Shown here one piece after another: positions 8,423-16,432 of a stretch of 55,121 bases of DNA (within the stretch, counting starts at the first letter, position 1; every line of letters starts with the position of its first letter). The DNA comes from Bacteroidota bacterium. GTDB taxonomy: Bacteria > Bacteroidota > Bacteroidia > Bacteroidales > GCA-2711565. A program made the position numbers and the translations under genes. Where the stretch lies: contig JAHIVC010000085.1 in assembly GCA_018816945.1 (NCBI GenBank), positions 1 to 55,121 on the forward strand, in the 5' to 3' direction. Below the pieces are notes generated by a model that was given only the letters and a program-made list of their open reading frames with translations, searched no databases and was not told the DNA's origin.

Positions 8423-8455
8423 AAAAAAAACCCGCCTATTCAGCGGGTTTTTTTT
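8423..8455. terminator. Bidirectional terminator
   Basis: AAAAAACCCGC / GCGGGTTTTTT arms around a 7-base loop, with A-runs and T-runs on both sides. It can stop the small plus-strand gene and the convergent minus-strand thioredoxin gene. Confidence 0.9.
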
Positions 8456-8987
8456 ATTTAATCTTACTTTCAAATTTAGATTTAAAAACTTCCCATTTTT
8501 CTGATAAAAATTTATCTTCTGCAAAAAAGTGAACGATTGGATCAAAGTCCTTAGCCTCCATATAACCCGGAACAATGGTGATTAATTCCGATTTTTTATT
8601 CATAAAAACATAGGATGGGTATGACATCTGTCCGTTCAGCAATGCTTGAGCAAGCTGATGTGTTGGTCGGCCCCCTACGCCTTCATTGATAAATTTAGTG
8701 CCTTTAAACTCCACGGGTTCTTTTCCTTCAGCATTAAATTTAACGGCATAAAAATGTTCGTTCATGTATTCGGCTATATTCGGGTGAGAAAAAGTATTGG
8801 CATCCATCTTTTTGCACCATCCGCACCAATCAGTGTATACGTCGATAAATATTTTCTTTGGATTTTCGGTTTGAAGTTTAATTGCTTCTTCGAATGAATA
8901 CCATTTAATTTTTTTATTGTCCAGATTTTGGGCGTAAATATTTACTGCAAAAAATAGGATGAATGTGAATGCGATTAGTTTTTTCAT
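8454..8987 (-). CDS. Secreted thioredoxin-fold protein
   Basis: This 177-residue protein has a signal peptide (MKKLIAFTFILFFAVNIYAQ) followed by a thioredoxin domain of the DUF255/thioredoxin_7 type. The redox motif is WCGWC in FIDVYTDWCGWCKKMDANTF, and a cis-proline region lies at MSYPSYVFM. It should act in the periplasm as a thiol-disulfide reductase or isomerase. The sequence does not show a specific partner. It is 14 bp downstream of smpB and is probably co-transcribed with it, although no functional link is known. The stop codon overlaps the terminator hairpin. Confidence 0.85.
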   Translation of the reverse strand: MKKLIAFTFILFFAVNIYAQNLDNKKIKWYSFEEAIKLQTENPKKIFIDVYTDWCGWCKKMDANTFSHPNIAEYMNEHFYAVKFNAEGKEPVEFKGTKFINEGVGGRPTHQLAQALLNGQMSYPSYVFMNKKSELITIVPGYMEAKDFDPIVHFFAEDKFLSEKWEVFKSKFESKIK

Positions 8988-9001
8988 TTTAGCTGTTTTA
9001 G

Positions 9002-9451
9002 TTATGATTCGCGTGATCTGTCTATCTCCCGTTTCGAATCTTTTTGTTTTAAAGTTTCCCTTTTATCGTAAGTGTGTTTTCCTTTAGCCAGAGCAATTTC
9101 GAGCTTTGCCAAACCTCTGTCGTTTATAAATAATGAAACAGGAATAATGGTAAAGCCTTTTTCTTTCACTTTGGTGGAAAGTTTTTTTAACTCACGTTTA
9201 TTCATTAATAATTTGCGATCTCGTTTTGGCTCATGATTGTTATAGGTTCCGAAAGAATATTCTGCAATGTGCATGTTTCGTACATAAAGTTCCAAATCAT
9301 TGAAAGTACAATAAGCATCGGCAAGATTAGCTTTTCCCTCTCTGATCGATTTTATTTCGGTTCCGGTTAATTGAATTCCCGCAACAATTCGTTCAACCAG
9401 AAAGTATTCGAAACTGGCTCGCCTATTTTTAATCTTTATTGTATTATTCAT
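9002..9451 (-). CDS. smpB: SsrA-binding protein SmpB
   Basis: SmpB delivers tmRNA to stalled ribosomes for trans-translation; tagged products are degraded by ClpXP, which is also encoded in this window. The 149-residue protein has the family core: a beta-barrel with [19 protein letters not shown], the [17 protein letters not shown] segment, and a basic C-terminal tail rich in Lys/Arg ([20 protein letters not shown]) that enters the A site. Length is normal. ATG 9451 follows a TATCTTTG promoter element by 16 bp. The tmRNA gene itself was not seen in the window. Confidence 0.97.
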   Translation of the reverse strand: MNNTIKIKNRRASFEYFLVERIVAGIQLTGTEIKSIREGKANLADAYCTFNDLELYVRNMHIAEYSFGTYNNHEPKRDRKLLMNKRELKKLSTKVKEKGFTIIPVSLFINDRGLAKLEIALAKGKHTYDKRETLKQKDSKREIDRSRES

Positions 9452-9467
9452 TACCGTAAACTTGAAG

Positions 9468-9475
9468 CAAAGATA
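9468..9475 (-). promoter_or_regulatory. -7 promoter element of smpB
   Basis: The minus strand reads TATCTTTG (TAnnTTTG) 16 bp before the smpB ATG, implying a very short leader. Confidence 0.55.
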
Positions 9476-9511
9476 GTATTTATCGGATTTGTAAAATGCT
9501 AAAAAGGTGTT

Positions 9512-9549
9512 AAAAAACCCGATACCATTTTCATGGTACCGGGTTTTTT
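9512..9549 (-). terminator. Terminator of the prohibitin-like gene
   Basis: Strong inverted repeat AAAAAACCCG-ATACCA / TGGTA-CCGGGTTTTTT around a short loop, 31 bp after the stop codon of the minus-strand SPFH gene. It isolates that gene from smpB. Confidence 0.85.
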
Positions 9550-9580
9550 CTAAAGATTGTTGTAATGCTGATAATTCGAT

Positions 9581-10417
9581 TTACTTAATATCACCTAATA
9601 TTAAGGGCATCCCGTTTTTGCTATTTCCTATAACAACAATTTTTGTATTGGTCGATTCTGACAGTCTGAGGGTTGCTTCAATTCCTTTATCCATTAAAAT
9701 TTTATCTGTAATACTTGCACTAAGAACCCTATTTGCAGTAGCCTTTCCTTCTGCTTCTATCCTCTGTCTTTCGGCCTCTTTCTGAGCAATCTGTAGTTTA
9801 AATTCATACTCTAATGATTCCTGCTCCTGCTTTAATTTTCCTTCAATGGCACTTTTGATTGTTGGTGGTAAAATGATTGAACGGATTAAAATCTGGTTTA
9901 ACTGAACGTGTTTGCCATCTAATAGTTTTTTTGTTTCAATATAAATTTCATCCTGTATTACATCTCTTTTTGATGAATAAATTTGTTCAGGGGTATAACG
10001 ACCAATTACACTTCGAGCCGAGGAACGTAAGGCTGGAATAACAACCCTGTTCAAATAATCGGTTCCTATATTTCCGTGCAAAAATCCCAATTCATTGTGC
10101 AATGGAAGATACCATGCCGATACATCAACCCTGATCTCTAGGCCGTTAGAGGATAGTACGTTGAGTTCTTCTGCAATCTCTTGTTGACGGGTTTCATAAA
10201 TTATCATTTTGTTCCATGGTGATATTAAATGAAATCCTTCTCCATAAGTATTTTTCGTATCAATTCCTCCACTAAAAACACGGAAGAGGACTCCGCCGTG
10301 ACCTGCATCGATATTGACTATCATTTTGCTTCCGAATACCATTAGCAGGATAACTGCAACCACGATGATCCCAACGGGGATAATTTTTTTTAAATTAATT
10401 TCTTCTTGTTGTGCCAT
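9581..10417 (-). CDS. Prohibitin-like SPFH/Band 7 membrane protein
   Basis: A 278-residue protein with one N-terminal membrane helix (IIPVGIIVVAVILLMVFG, about 11-28), an SPFH domain starting at VNIDAGHGGVLFRVF, and a long charged coiled-coil region (KQEQESLEYEFKLQIAQKEA onward, about 195-240). This matches bacterial prohibitin homologues, which oligomerise in the inner membrane and organise membrane domains or regulate membrane proteases. The function in Bacteroidota is not settled. It is monocistronic, with its own TAAATTTG promoter element and a terminator. Family membership is confident; the role is not. Confidence 0.88.
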   Translation of the reverse strand: MAQQEEINLKKIIPVGIIVVAVILLMVFGSKMIVNIDAGHGGVLFRVFSGGIDTKNTYGEGFHLISPWNKMIIYETRQQEIAEELNVLSSNGLEIRVDVSAWYLPLHNELGFLHGNIGTDYLNRVVIPALRSSARSVIGRYTPEQIYSSKRDVIQDEIYIETKKLLDGKHVQLNQILIRSIILPPTIKSAIEGKLKQEQESLEYEFKLQIAQKEAERQRIEAEGKATANRVLSASITDKILMDKGIEATLRLSESTNTKIVVIGNSKNGMPLILGDIK

Positions 10418-10464
10418 AATATTTTAATTTATTGGTTAATATTTGATTTAAAGGTGAGCATGCA

Positions 10465-10472
10465 CAAATTTA
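10465..10472 (-). promoter_or_regulatory. -7 promoter element of the prohibitin-like gene
   Basis: The minus strand reads TAAATTTG (TAnnTTTG) about 47 bp upstream of the ATG at 10417. Confidence 0.45.
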
Positions 10473-10514
10473 CTAAATATTAATGAGTGTATTACATTTA
10501 ATCGAACCCTGCCT

Positions 10515-12884
10515 TTAAAACTTCAGTGATAGGCCAGCCATAAAGTTAATTCCGGCCTGAGGAAAATAACCATCCATTGCATATTCTGCACCATCATAAA
10601 AATAACGATAAACCCAGGCATTGCTCTCGTATTTTTCATCAAAGATATTATTGACCATCAGTCGTGCGGTAATCCCTTTCATGAATTTTGTTTTAAATTC
10701 ATATTCAAAATGAAGATTATTAATGAAATATGGGTCAAGGCATCTGGCAATATTCGCTGTATTATCAATATATTGTCGGCTAACATACTTTGAAATAAAA
10801 CGAACTTGAAAAGCATCACTGGCTTTCAAACTAATTGTTGAACCTGCAACAATTGAAGGAGAAAAAGACAAATTAGAATTTCCATGATTCTCTGGAATCT
10901 GGGAGTAGGGTGGACTCCAATTATCAACATACGAAGTGAAATCTTTTATTTTATTTTCACTCAATGTAGCATTGAACTCCCAATTTATTTTTGAACTGAT
11001 TTGAACACCTCCACTAATTTCGATCCCTGCACGATAGCTTTTGTCAACATTGGTTAAAATAGCAGCACCCACATCATTTATCTCTCCGGTTAATACTAGT
11101 TGATCATTGTAATTCATGAAATAAAAACTAGCATTAACCGATATTTTAGGTGTTTTATAGGCATAGCCCAATTCCCAATCGAGCAATCGTTCACTCCTGG
11201 GCTGATGGTTGACATCTGCATCGCGGTAATCGCTGCGACTTGGCTCCCGGTTTGAAATGGCGAATGAAGTATAAAGACTATGCTGTTTGTCAATTTCATA
11301 AAACAAGCCTGCTTTCGGGTTGAAGAAATTAAATTGATTTGATTGAGAGATATCCCGTAGGTCGTCATGAATGCCATTGATGTCGTAATTAATATTTCTA
11401 AACTGGATATCCCCGTAAAGATTTATTTTCTCACTAACTTGAAGAGTCGCTTTCCCAAATATATTAAAATCTGTTTTGTCTCCGGTATTCGAATACCAAC
11501 GATGCCTGTAATCAGCATTGCTTGCAAATTTAGCCCAGATAATTTCACCAAAATGATCCCCTGTATATTTGTTCCATGCTCCACCAAGAATGGCATTCAG
11601 ATTGTCTTTGCTGTAATTTAAGGAGTAAGTCAAACCATAAAAATTATTATCCAACCATTTTTGCTGAATCAGATCGGTTTCATCAATAATAGTTCCGTTG
11701 ATTGAAATTGGTTCAAGCTGGTAATCACTAAAATCACGGTCTCCTTTAAATTGCTCATAATAACCTTCACCATGGGTAAAATGGAATGCCGTATTTAAAA
11801 GTAAGTTCGAATTGATTTTTTGTGAGAACAGTACCTGATAATGATCTTGCTGATAATTATCCGTTTCATTTTCATAAGTGTAAGAATTATAAGTCCGGTC
11901 GGTTTCAAGTTTTTCTTTTGGTACTCCGTTCCATGCCTGATAGGTTCTTTCTGCACCCGAAAACATATTGATTTTAACGATGCTTGATTTTCCATAAAAA
12001 GTTCCTGAAATAAAATAGGATTTCAGATCTGAAAAAGCACGATCAATATAGCCATCCGAAGTAATTTTTGAAACACGACCATCAAAGGTAAATTTGTCAT
12101 TAATGAGACCTGAACCAAAGTTTAAATTGTTTTTAAAGGTGTTGAATGAACCGCCACTGCTGTTGATTTCAGCATAAGCTTCATCTTTCATATTTAATGT
12201 TTCGATGTTGATGCTTGCCCCAAATGCCGCGGATCCATTTGTAGAAGTACCAACTCCACGTTGAACCTGGATGCTTTCGACAGAACTTGAAAAATCGGGC
12301 ATATTGACCCAAAATACGCCATGCGATTCAGGATCGTTGAGCGGAATTCCGTTCAGCGTTACATTAATACGTGTGATGTCTGTTCCCCGTATGCGAATTC
12401 CCGTATAACCAACTCCTGCTCCGGCATCTGAACTAATTACGGTCGATGGAATGGACTGTAGCATATAAGGGATATCTTGCCCCAGGTTTTTTTCTTCAAT
12501 ATCTTTTTTATCAACATTTGAAAAAGTGCTCGGACTTCGATCAGCAACCCGGGTTGCCAAAATAATTACTTCATCCTGTAGTACCGGATTGATTTCTAGT
12601 TCAAAATCATGACTTAGGTTTTCGGTAATCTTTAGCGTCTCCGAATGAGTTTTAAACCCGATGAATGAAATGAAAATTTGATAAGTTCCTGACGAGAGGT
12701 TTTTAATAGAAAACTCACCATTTGCATCCGTGACGGTTCTAAAATGCCCGTTTAAAGTAAGGTGCGCTCCGCTGAGTAATTCTTGATTGTTCTTATTTTT
12801 GATTTTTCCACTCAACGTAAATTGAGCAAACGTAAATGCCGGAATAAGCACCAGCAACAGTAAAATTTTGAATTTGTTTGTCAT
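10515..12884 (-). CDS. TonB-dependent receptor under TPP riboswitch control, probable thiamine uptake
   Basis: This 789-residue outer-membrane receptor has a signal peptide (KILLLLVLIPAFTFAQ). A carboxypeptidase-regulatory-like domain follows (FTLSGKIKNKNNQELLSGA through about residue 105). The TonB plug carries IRGTDITRINVTLNGIPLND and VESIQVQRGVGTSTNGSAAF, and the 22-strand barrel ends in the aromatic LSLKF. ATG 12884 is chosen because the signal peptide starts there; the frame extends 19 codons upstream through non-signal sequence. A TPP riboswitch lies in the leader, so the substrate is inferred to be thiamine or a precursor, as for the OMthi-type receptors of Bacteroides. No inner-membrane thiamine carrier adjoins it in this window. 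Confidence 0.9.
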   Translation of the reverse strand: MTNKFKILLLLVLIPAFTFAQFTLSGKIKNKNNQELLSGAHLTLNGHFRTVTDANGEFSIKNLSSGTYQIFISFIGFKTHSETLKITENLSHDFELEINPVLQDEVIILATRVADRSPSTFSNVDKKDIEEKNLGQDIPYMLQSIPSTVISSDAGAGVGYTGIRIRGTDITRINVTLNGIPLNDPESHGVFWVNMPDFSSSVESIQVQRGVGTSTNGSAAFGASINIETLNMKDEAYAEINSSGGSFNTFKNNLNFGSGLINDKFTFDGRVSKITSDGYIDRAFSDLKSYFISGTFYGKSSIVKINMFSGAERTYQAWNGVPKEKLETDRTYNSYTYENETDNYQQDHYQVLFSQKINSNLLLNTAFHFTHGEGYYEQFKGDRDFSDYQLEPISINGTIIDETDLIQQKWLDNNFYGLTYSLNYSKDNLNAILGGAWNKYTGDHFGEIIWAKFASNADYRHRWYSNTGDKTDFNIFGKATLQVSEKINLYGDIQFRNINYDINGIHDDLRDISQSNQFNFFNPKAGLFYEIDKQHSLYTSFAISNREPSRSDYRDADVNHQPRSERLLDWELGYAYKTPKISVNASFYFMNYNDQLVLTGEINDVGAAILTNVDKSYRAGIEISGGVQISSKINWEFNATLSENKIKDFTSYVDNWSPPYSQIPENHGNSNLSFSPSIVAGSTISLKASDAFQVRFISKYVSRQYIDNTANIARCLDPYFINNLHFEYEFKTKFMKGITARLMVNNIFDEKYESNAWVYRYFYDGAEYAMDGYFPQAGINFMAGLSLKF

Positions 12885-12888
12885 TTTA

Positions 12889-12917
12889 TTGGTTTTTTGA
12901 TGTTCATAAAAAACCAA
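12889..12917 (-). promoter_or_regulatory. Hairpin next to the receptor start codon, possible riboswitch expression platform
   Basis: Perfect 10-bp inverted repeat TTGGTTTTTT / AAAAAACCAA with a 9-base loop, ending 4 bp before the receptor ATG and 28 bp after the riboswitch 3' edge. It could hide the ribosome-entry region in one riboswitch state. The stem is mostly A-U, so its stability is modest. Confidence 0.4.
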
Positions 12918-12943
12918 CAGAGGATAATTTAATTCGTTCACTT

Positions 12944-13020
12944 TTTCCCTACGCCAGCATTATCTGGATCAGGTTATACGAGTATGATCTCAGCCCTTTT
13001 TCAGGGCACCCCTATTGGAA
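12944..13020 (-). promoter_or_regulatory. TPP riboswitch (THI element)
   Basis: On the minus strand the conserved THI-box parts appear in order: GGGGTGCCC, a short P3 region, GGGCTGAGA, ACCTGATC, GGATAATGC and AGCGTAGGGA. It sits between a TATCTTTG promoter element and the TonB receptor gene, so it should lower receptor expression when thiamine pyrophosphate is plentiful. Only the variable P3 loop is short; the core looks complete. Confidence 0.96.
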
Positions 13021-13029
13021 TAACTAATG

Positions 13030-13056
13030 CAAAGATATTAAATTAAATACAATCAA
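13030..13056 (-). promoter_or_regulatory. Promoter of the riboswitch-receptor transcript
   Basis: The minus strand has TTG (13054-13056), a 16-bp spacer and TATCTTTG (13030-13037), a full -33/-7 pair of the Bacteroidota type. Transcription would start within about 10 bp of the riboswitch 5' edge. Confidence 0.65.
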
Positions 13057-13081
13057 GTATTTAAACATATTATTTCAATAA

Positions 13082-13260
13082 TTTTTATTCGTGAAACTAA
13101 ATTTTTATAAGTGCTAGCGCTATAAAAATTCTAAGTTGAACGAATCCCGATAGCGCAGCGTATCGGGATGAATGAGACTAATACTCTGCCACTTGTGGTG
13201 AAAAAATTAAATACTATTCCAATTGATACCCCGTTGCTCTGCGGCGGGGAGTTTCATTTG
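13082..13260 (+). repeat. Structured intergenic repeat, copy B, with a trailing hairpin
   Basis: Second copy of the repeat at 7717-7940. The 33-bp CCCGATA/TATCGGG block is at 13137-13169, ATTCGTGAAACT is at 13087-13098, and the GATACCCCG hairpin block is near 13225-13255. Its private hairpin is ATTTTTATA / TATAAAAAT. It is followed at 13288-13311 by CTTTTATGC / GCATAAAAG, another perfect hairpin, which fits a longer repeat module. The stretch 13038-13432 holds no convincing gene; two short frames across it are repeat sequence. Confidence 0.6.
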
Positions 13261-13432
13261 GGCGCCTTTCGGGCTATCCGCTATATCTTTTATGCAAAAT
13301 GGCATAAAAGGATGCCACTCCTATCCCGGGCGCGCTTCGCTAAAAAAACTCATGCATAAATCTCAATCTCAACCTCAATCCTTTAATAGATCACGATTTG
13401 TAATTTTTTGCCTATTCAAAATAAATATTCCA

Positions 13433-13440
13433 TACTTTTG
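13433..13440 (+). promoter_or_regulatory. -7 promoter element of aroQ
   Basis: TACTTTTG (TAnnTTTG), with a TTG about 22 bp further upstream. It ends only 5 bp before the ATG at 13446, so the transcript would be leaderless or nearly so. Confidence 0.6.
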
Positions 13441-13445
13441 TGTAT

Positions 13446-13865
13446 ATGAAGATGATAATTATTAACGGGCCTAACTTAAACCTGCTTGGGAAGCGAGAGA
13501 CAAGCATTTATGGTCAGGGCAATTTTGAAGATTATTTCAAACTACTAAAAGTCAAATACCCTCAGGTTCAACTCGAGTATTATCAATCCAATGTTGAAGG
13601 CGAAATTGTAAATAAATTGCACGAGGTGGGTTTTACTTATGATGGAATTGTTTTAAATGCGGCTGCATACACGCATACTTCCATAGCCATTGCCGATGCG
13701 GTAAAAGCCATAAGTACTCATGTTGTTGAAGTGCATATCTCCAATGTTTTTTCGCGCGAAGATTTTCGGCATGTTTCGATGATTGGCCCGGCAGTTAAAG
13801 GTTCAATAAGCGGGTTTGGTTTGGATTCTTATCGCTTGGCTATCGAAAGTTTTTTTAAATCTTAA
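13446..13865 (+). CDS. aroQ: 3-dehydroquinate dehydratase, type II
   Basis: This enzyme catalyses the third step of the shikimate pathway, forming 3-dehydroshikimate in a dodecameric cytosolic complex. The protein starts MKMIIINGPNLNLLGKRE, with the type II signature GPNLNLLG and the flexible-lid Arg and Tyr (KRETSIYG). The middle has the YQSNVEGEIVNKLHE segment, and the core has LNAAAYTHTSIAIADA and VEVHISNVFSREDFR. Length is about 140 residues, as expected. The start is ATG 13446; ATG 13452 two codons later is an alternative. A GTG further upstream would overlap the promoter. It overlaps the convergent gdx stop by 3-4 bp. Confidence 0.95.
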   Translation: MKMIIINGPNLNLLGKRETSIYGQGNFEDYFKLLKVKYPQVQLEYYQSNVEGEIVNKLHEVGFTYDGIVLNAAAYTHTSIAIADAVKAISTHVVEVHISNVFSREDFRHVSMIGPAVKGSISGFGLDSYRLAIESFFKS

Positions 13866-14191
13866 CTGGCAGAATTTCCGCTAAATATCTTTAAGCCAAC
13901 AATTCCGGTAACAATAAATAGGATAAATATAATTTTTATCAAATCTTTCGATTCATCAAATAAGATCATACCAAGTATAACTGTACCAATTGCTCCGATG
14001 CCTGTCCAAACTGCATAAGCTACTCCAATTGGCAAGGTCTTTAGTGCCTGGGCAAGAAAATAAATACTGATGGCCATACCAATAGTTGTGATTACCGATG
14101 GCCATAATTTCGAAAAGCCATTTGAATATTTCAAAGCAATGGCCCAAACAATTTCAAAAATACCGGCTAAAAACAAATAGATCCAAGCCAT
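13862..14191 (-). CDS. SMR-family transporter, SugE/Gdx type (guanidinium exporter)
   Basis: A 109-residue protein with four membrane helices. Glu13 in IFEIVWAIALKYS is the single charged membrane residue that binds cation and protons in SMR proteins. The following WAIALKYSNGFSKLWPS pattern favours the SugE/Gdx subgroup over the EmrE multidrug subgroup. Gdx proteins export guanidinium in exchange for protons. No guanidine riboswitch was seen upstream; instead the start codon overlaps the glycosyltransferase stop (TAATG), so it is translated from that transcript. The substrate is therefore less certain than the family. Confidence 0.85.
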   Translation of the reverse strand: MAWIYLFLAGIFEIVWAIALKYSNGFSKLWPSVITTIGMAISIYFLAQALKTLPIGVAYAVWTGIGAIGTVILGMILFDESKDLIKIIFILFIVTGIVGLKIFSGNSAS

Positions 14192-15213
14192 TATTTCGAA
14201 AATTTATTTGAATGAAGTTGTGGAAAAAACTTCTTTCGCCATAAAAAATGATCGAAAGCAATATTCGAATTGTACATGCAACTCACCTTAACCTGATTAA
14301 TTTGTCGGCGTTTCTGTTTCATCTTACTGAAATTTTTATAAAAACTAAAATGAGCCCTGACAACTGCCCAAGCATCAGCAATTCCACCTTGTACTAAAAA
14401 TTTAAATGCTGCAACTGCATCTAAAAATAAGCGGGCAAGTATGGTCTTCAGAATTCGTTGCTTTGGTAAGTTTTTGTACATCAGGAAAAAATTATTCCTG
14501 AAATTGAAATATGTTTTACGGGAAGATGTTTTGGGCAAAGTACCACCTCCAACGTGAAAAATAATAGAATTTGGGCAATACATGATTTTATATCCTTCGT
14601 TTTTAAATCGCCAGCAAAGATCAATCTCTTCCATGTGCGCAAAAAAATCATCATCTAATCCGCCTAATTTGTGATACAAATCCGCTCGAACAAAAAAAGC
14701 TGCTCCTGAGGCCCAGAAAATTTCAATGGCATCGTTGTATTGCCCATTGTCTGTTTCGAGTGACTGAAAAATTCGTCCACGGCAAAATGGATAGCCGTAT
14801 TTATCCAGAAATCCTCCGGCGGCACCTGCATATTCAAACTTTTCAGGTATGTGATATGATCTGATTTTGGGTTGACAAACTGCGATTTGCGAATCTTTCT
14901 TCATCATCTCTATAATCGGATTGATCCAATTTTCAGTTACTTCAATATCAGAGTTTAAAAGGATGTAAAATTCCGCATCTACTTGCTTTAAGGCTTCATT
15001 ATAGCCTGTTGCGAAACCTCCATTCGTTTTATTCTGAATAATTCTGATCTCTGGAAATCCTGATTTTAGAACTTCAATAGAATCGTCGGTTGAAGCATTA
15101 TCGGCAACAATAATCTCGGCATCATTACTACTATATTTGATTACAGTGGGTAGGAATTTTTTTAAAAATTCACGACCATTCCAGTTTAATATAACTACGG
15201 CTGTTTTTTTCAA
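14191..15213 (-). CDS. Family 2 glycosyltransferase
   Basis: A 340-residue GT-A fold enzyme: VVILNWNG at the start, NASTDDS, the metal-binding LLNSDIE, and the DDDFFAHMEEIDLCWRF acceptor/catalytic segment typical of rhamnosyltransferase-like GT2 proteins. It would transfer a nucleotide-activated sugar to a surface glycan at the inner face of the membrane. A weakly hydrophobic C-terminal region (around 260-300) may attach it to the membrane. It lies 14 bp downstream of an acyltransferase and is coupled to the SMR gene. The neighbour suggests a role in glycolipid or lipopolysaccharide assembly, but the sugar is unknown. Confidence 0.88.
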   Translation of the reverse strand: MKKTAVVILNWNGREFLKKFLPTVIKYSSNDAEIIVADNASTDDSIEVLKSGFPEIRIIQNKTNGGFATGYNEALKQVDAEFYILLNSDIEVTENWINPIIEMMKKDSQIAVCQPKIRSYHIPEKFEYAGAAGGFLDKYGYPFCRGRIFQSLETDNGQYNDAIEIFWASGAAFFVRADLYHKLGGLDDDFFAHMEEIDLCWRFKNEGYKIMYCPNSIIFHVGGGTLPKTSSRKTYFNFRNNFFLMYKNLPKQRILKTILARLFLDAVAAFKFLVQGGIADAWAVVRAHFSFYKNFSKMKQKRRQINQVKVSCMYNSNIAFDHFLWRKKFFPQLHSNKFSK

Positions 15214-15227
15214 TTCGGTAAATTAGT

Positions 15228-16103
15228 TTAATTATTAGCTTCTTTTTTGTATTTCCATCGACGGTGCGACCATAACCAGTTATCTGGATGCTGAACTATG
15301 GAATTCTCTAGAAGTCGAATATATTCATCAATAATTTGATTTTCTGCGCATTGATTAGGGCTATCGGTTATTAGGTGAAGTTCAGCCTGATAATATCCTC
15401 GTTTTTTTCTTTGAACATCGAAATATATTACTGCAAGATCAAGTGCTTTCGCCATTTTTTCAATCCCGTCAAAAAATGGAGTTTCACGATTTAAAAAACC
15501 GGACCAATAATTTTGCTCGCTTTTAACCGGATTTTGATCTCCGGCCATTAAACTTGCAGTTGCTATGTTTTTATGGCGAAGCAGGGTGCGATAACTCAGT
15601 TTGAAATGAATAGGTTCAAATCCAAATCGTGAACGGATCGAGTTCATAAATTTATTAAAGAAAGGATCGTTTAATGGCTTGGCAGGCCCGAAAACTTTAA
15701 ATTGAAATTGCGAAGCAAGCAATGGGCCTAGCCATTCCCAATTACCGCAATGCCCTATTGCTACCAGGATACTTCTATTCTGACTGTAAAGTTTGTTGAG
15801 TATCTCAGGGTTCATGATTTCAAAACGTTTATTCAATTCTTCGGCTGAAATTGTTTTAAGCTTGAGTATTTCAAAAAATAAGTCGGTTAAATTCCGATAG
15901 AATTTTTTGGAAATTTTTTTCCTTTCCTCAGCAGTTTTGTTTGGGAAGCAGAGTCTTAAATTTTCGGTGACTACTTTTTTTCTGTATCTAATAATATAAT
16001 GAAGTACTAAATATAAAAAATACGATTTTATTTTTAGAATCCAAAAGGGCAGAAAGGAGATGATCCAAGACAGAAACAAAAAAAGTTTACGGAAAATTAT
16101 CAT
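15228..16103 (-). CDS. Lysophospholipid / lipid A-type acyltransferase (LpxL/HtrB family)
   Basis: A 291-residue membrane-anchored acyltransferase with an N-terminal hydrophobic region (about 8-40), then VAIGHCGNWEW. In this family the His (H) and the Glu four residues on form the HxxxxE catalytic pair. The C-terminal WLWSHRRWK is the conserved end motif of lipid A secondary acyltransferases. It would add an acyl chain from acyl-ACP to lipid A or a related glycolipid. First gene of the acyltransferase-GT2-SMR run, with a TATTTTTG promoter element about 30 bp upstream. Confidence 0.88.
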   Translation of the reverse strand: MIIFRKLFLFLSWIISFLPFWILKIKSYFLYLVLHYIIRYRKKVVTENLRLCFPNKTAEERKKISKKFYRNLTDLFFEILKLKTISAEELNKRFEIMNPEILNKLYSQNRSILVAIGHCGNWEWLGPLLASQFQFKVFGPAKPLNDPFFNKFMNSIRSRFGFEPIHFKLSYRTLLRHKNIATASLMAGDQNPVKSEQNYWSGFLNRETPFFDGIEKMAKALDLAVIYFDVQRKKRGYYQAELHLITDSPNQCAENQIIDEYIRLLENSIVQHPDNWLWSHRRWKYKKEANN

Positions 16104-16132
16104 AAGCTTAGTGAGCCTTAAAGATGTGTTTA

Positions 16133-16140
16133 CAAAAATA
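16133..16140 (-). promoter_or_regulatory. -7 promoter element of the acyltransferase operon
   Basis: The minus strand reads TATTTTTG (TAnnTTTG) 30 bp upstream of ATG 16103. Confidence 0.45.
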
Positions 16141-16294
16141 CGTTCTATTTTCGGAATTCATAAAGATGTACTAAAAATAATGCCATGAATACTATAGAAG
16201 TATTGATATAATGGTATTAAGAGTTGAATAAATGCGAAATCCTACTTCAATCTAAAAAGTTTTTTAAAAATATTTCGAGAATAAAAAATTATTG

Positions 16295-16302
16295 TACTTT
16301 TG
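16295..16302 (+). promoter_or_regulatory. -7 promoter element of tRNA-Ser
   Basis: TACTTTTG (TAnnTTTG) ends 4 bp before the mature tRNA-Ser 5' end. Confidence 0.55.
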
Positions 16303-16306
16303 CAGC

Positions 16307-16391
16307 GGAGAAATGGCAGAGCGGTCGAATGCGGCGGTCTTGAAAACCGTTGAGGGTAATACCTCCGGGGGTTCGAATCCCTCTTTCTCCG
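16307..16391 (+). tRNA. tRNA-Ser (anticodon UGA)
   Basis: Class II tRNA with acceptor stem GGAGAAA / TTTCTCC, anticodon loop CTTGAAA (anticodon TGA), a long variable arm (TTGAGGGTAATACCTCC) and T-arm GGGGTTCGAATCCC. Discriminator G, as usual for serine; CCA not encoded. Confidence 0.96.
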
Positions 16392-16392
16392 C

Positions 16393-16432
16393 AAAAAGTC
16401 TTTTAGTAGGTTTACACTAAAAGGCTTTTTTT
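16393..16432 (+). terminator. Terminator of tRNA-Ser
   Basis: A 15-bp arm AAAAAGTCTTTTAGT pairs with ACTAAAAGGCTTTTT (one G-T pair) around an 8-base loop, followed by T residues. Confidence 0.85.

Noticed and set aside
13168-13465. Two short plus-strand open frames between the TPP riboswitch and aroQ
   Set aside because: They run through the structured repeat and its trailing hairpin, share no start context with Bacteroidota genes and have no protein-like pattern. The sequence is explained as repeat copy B.
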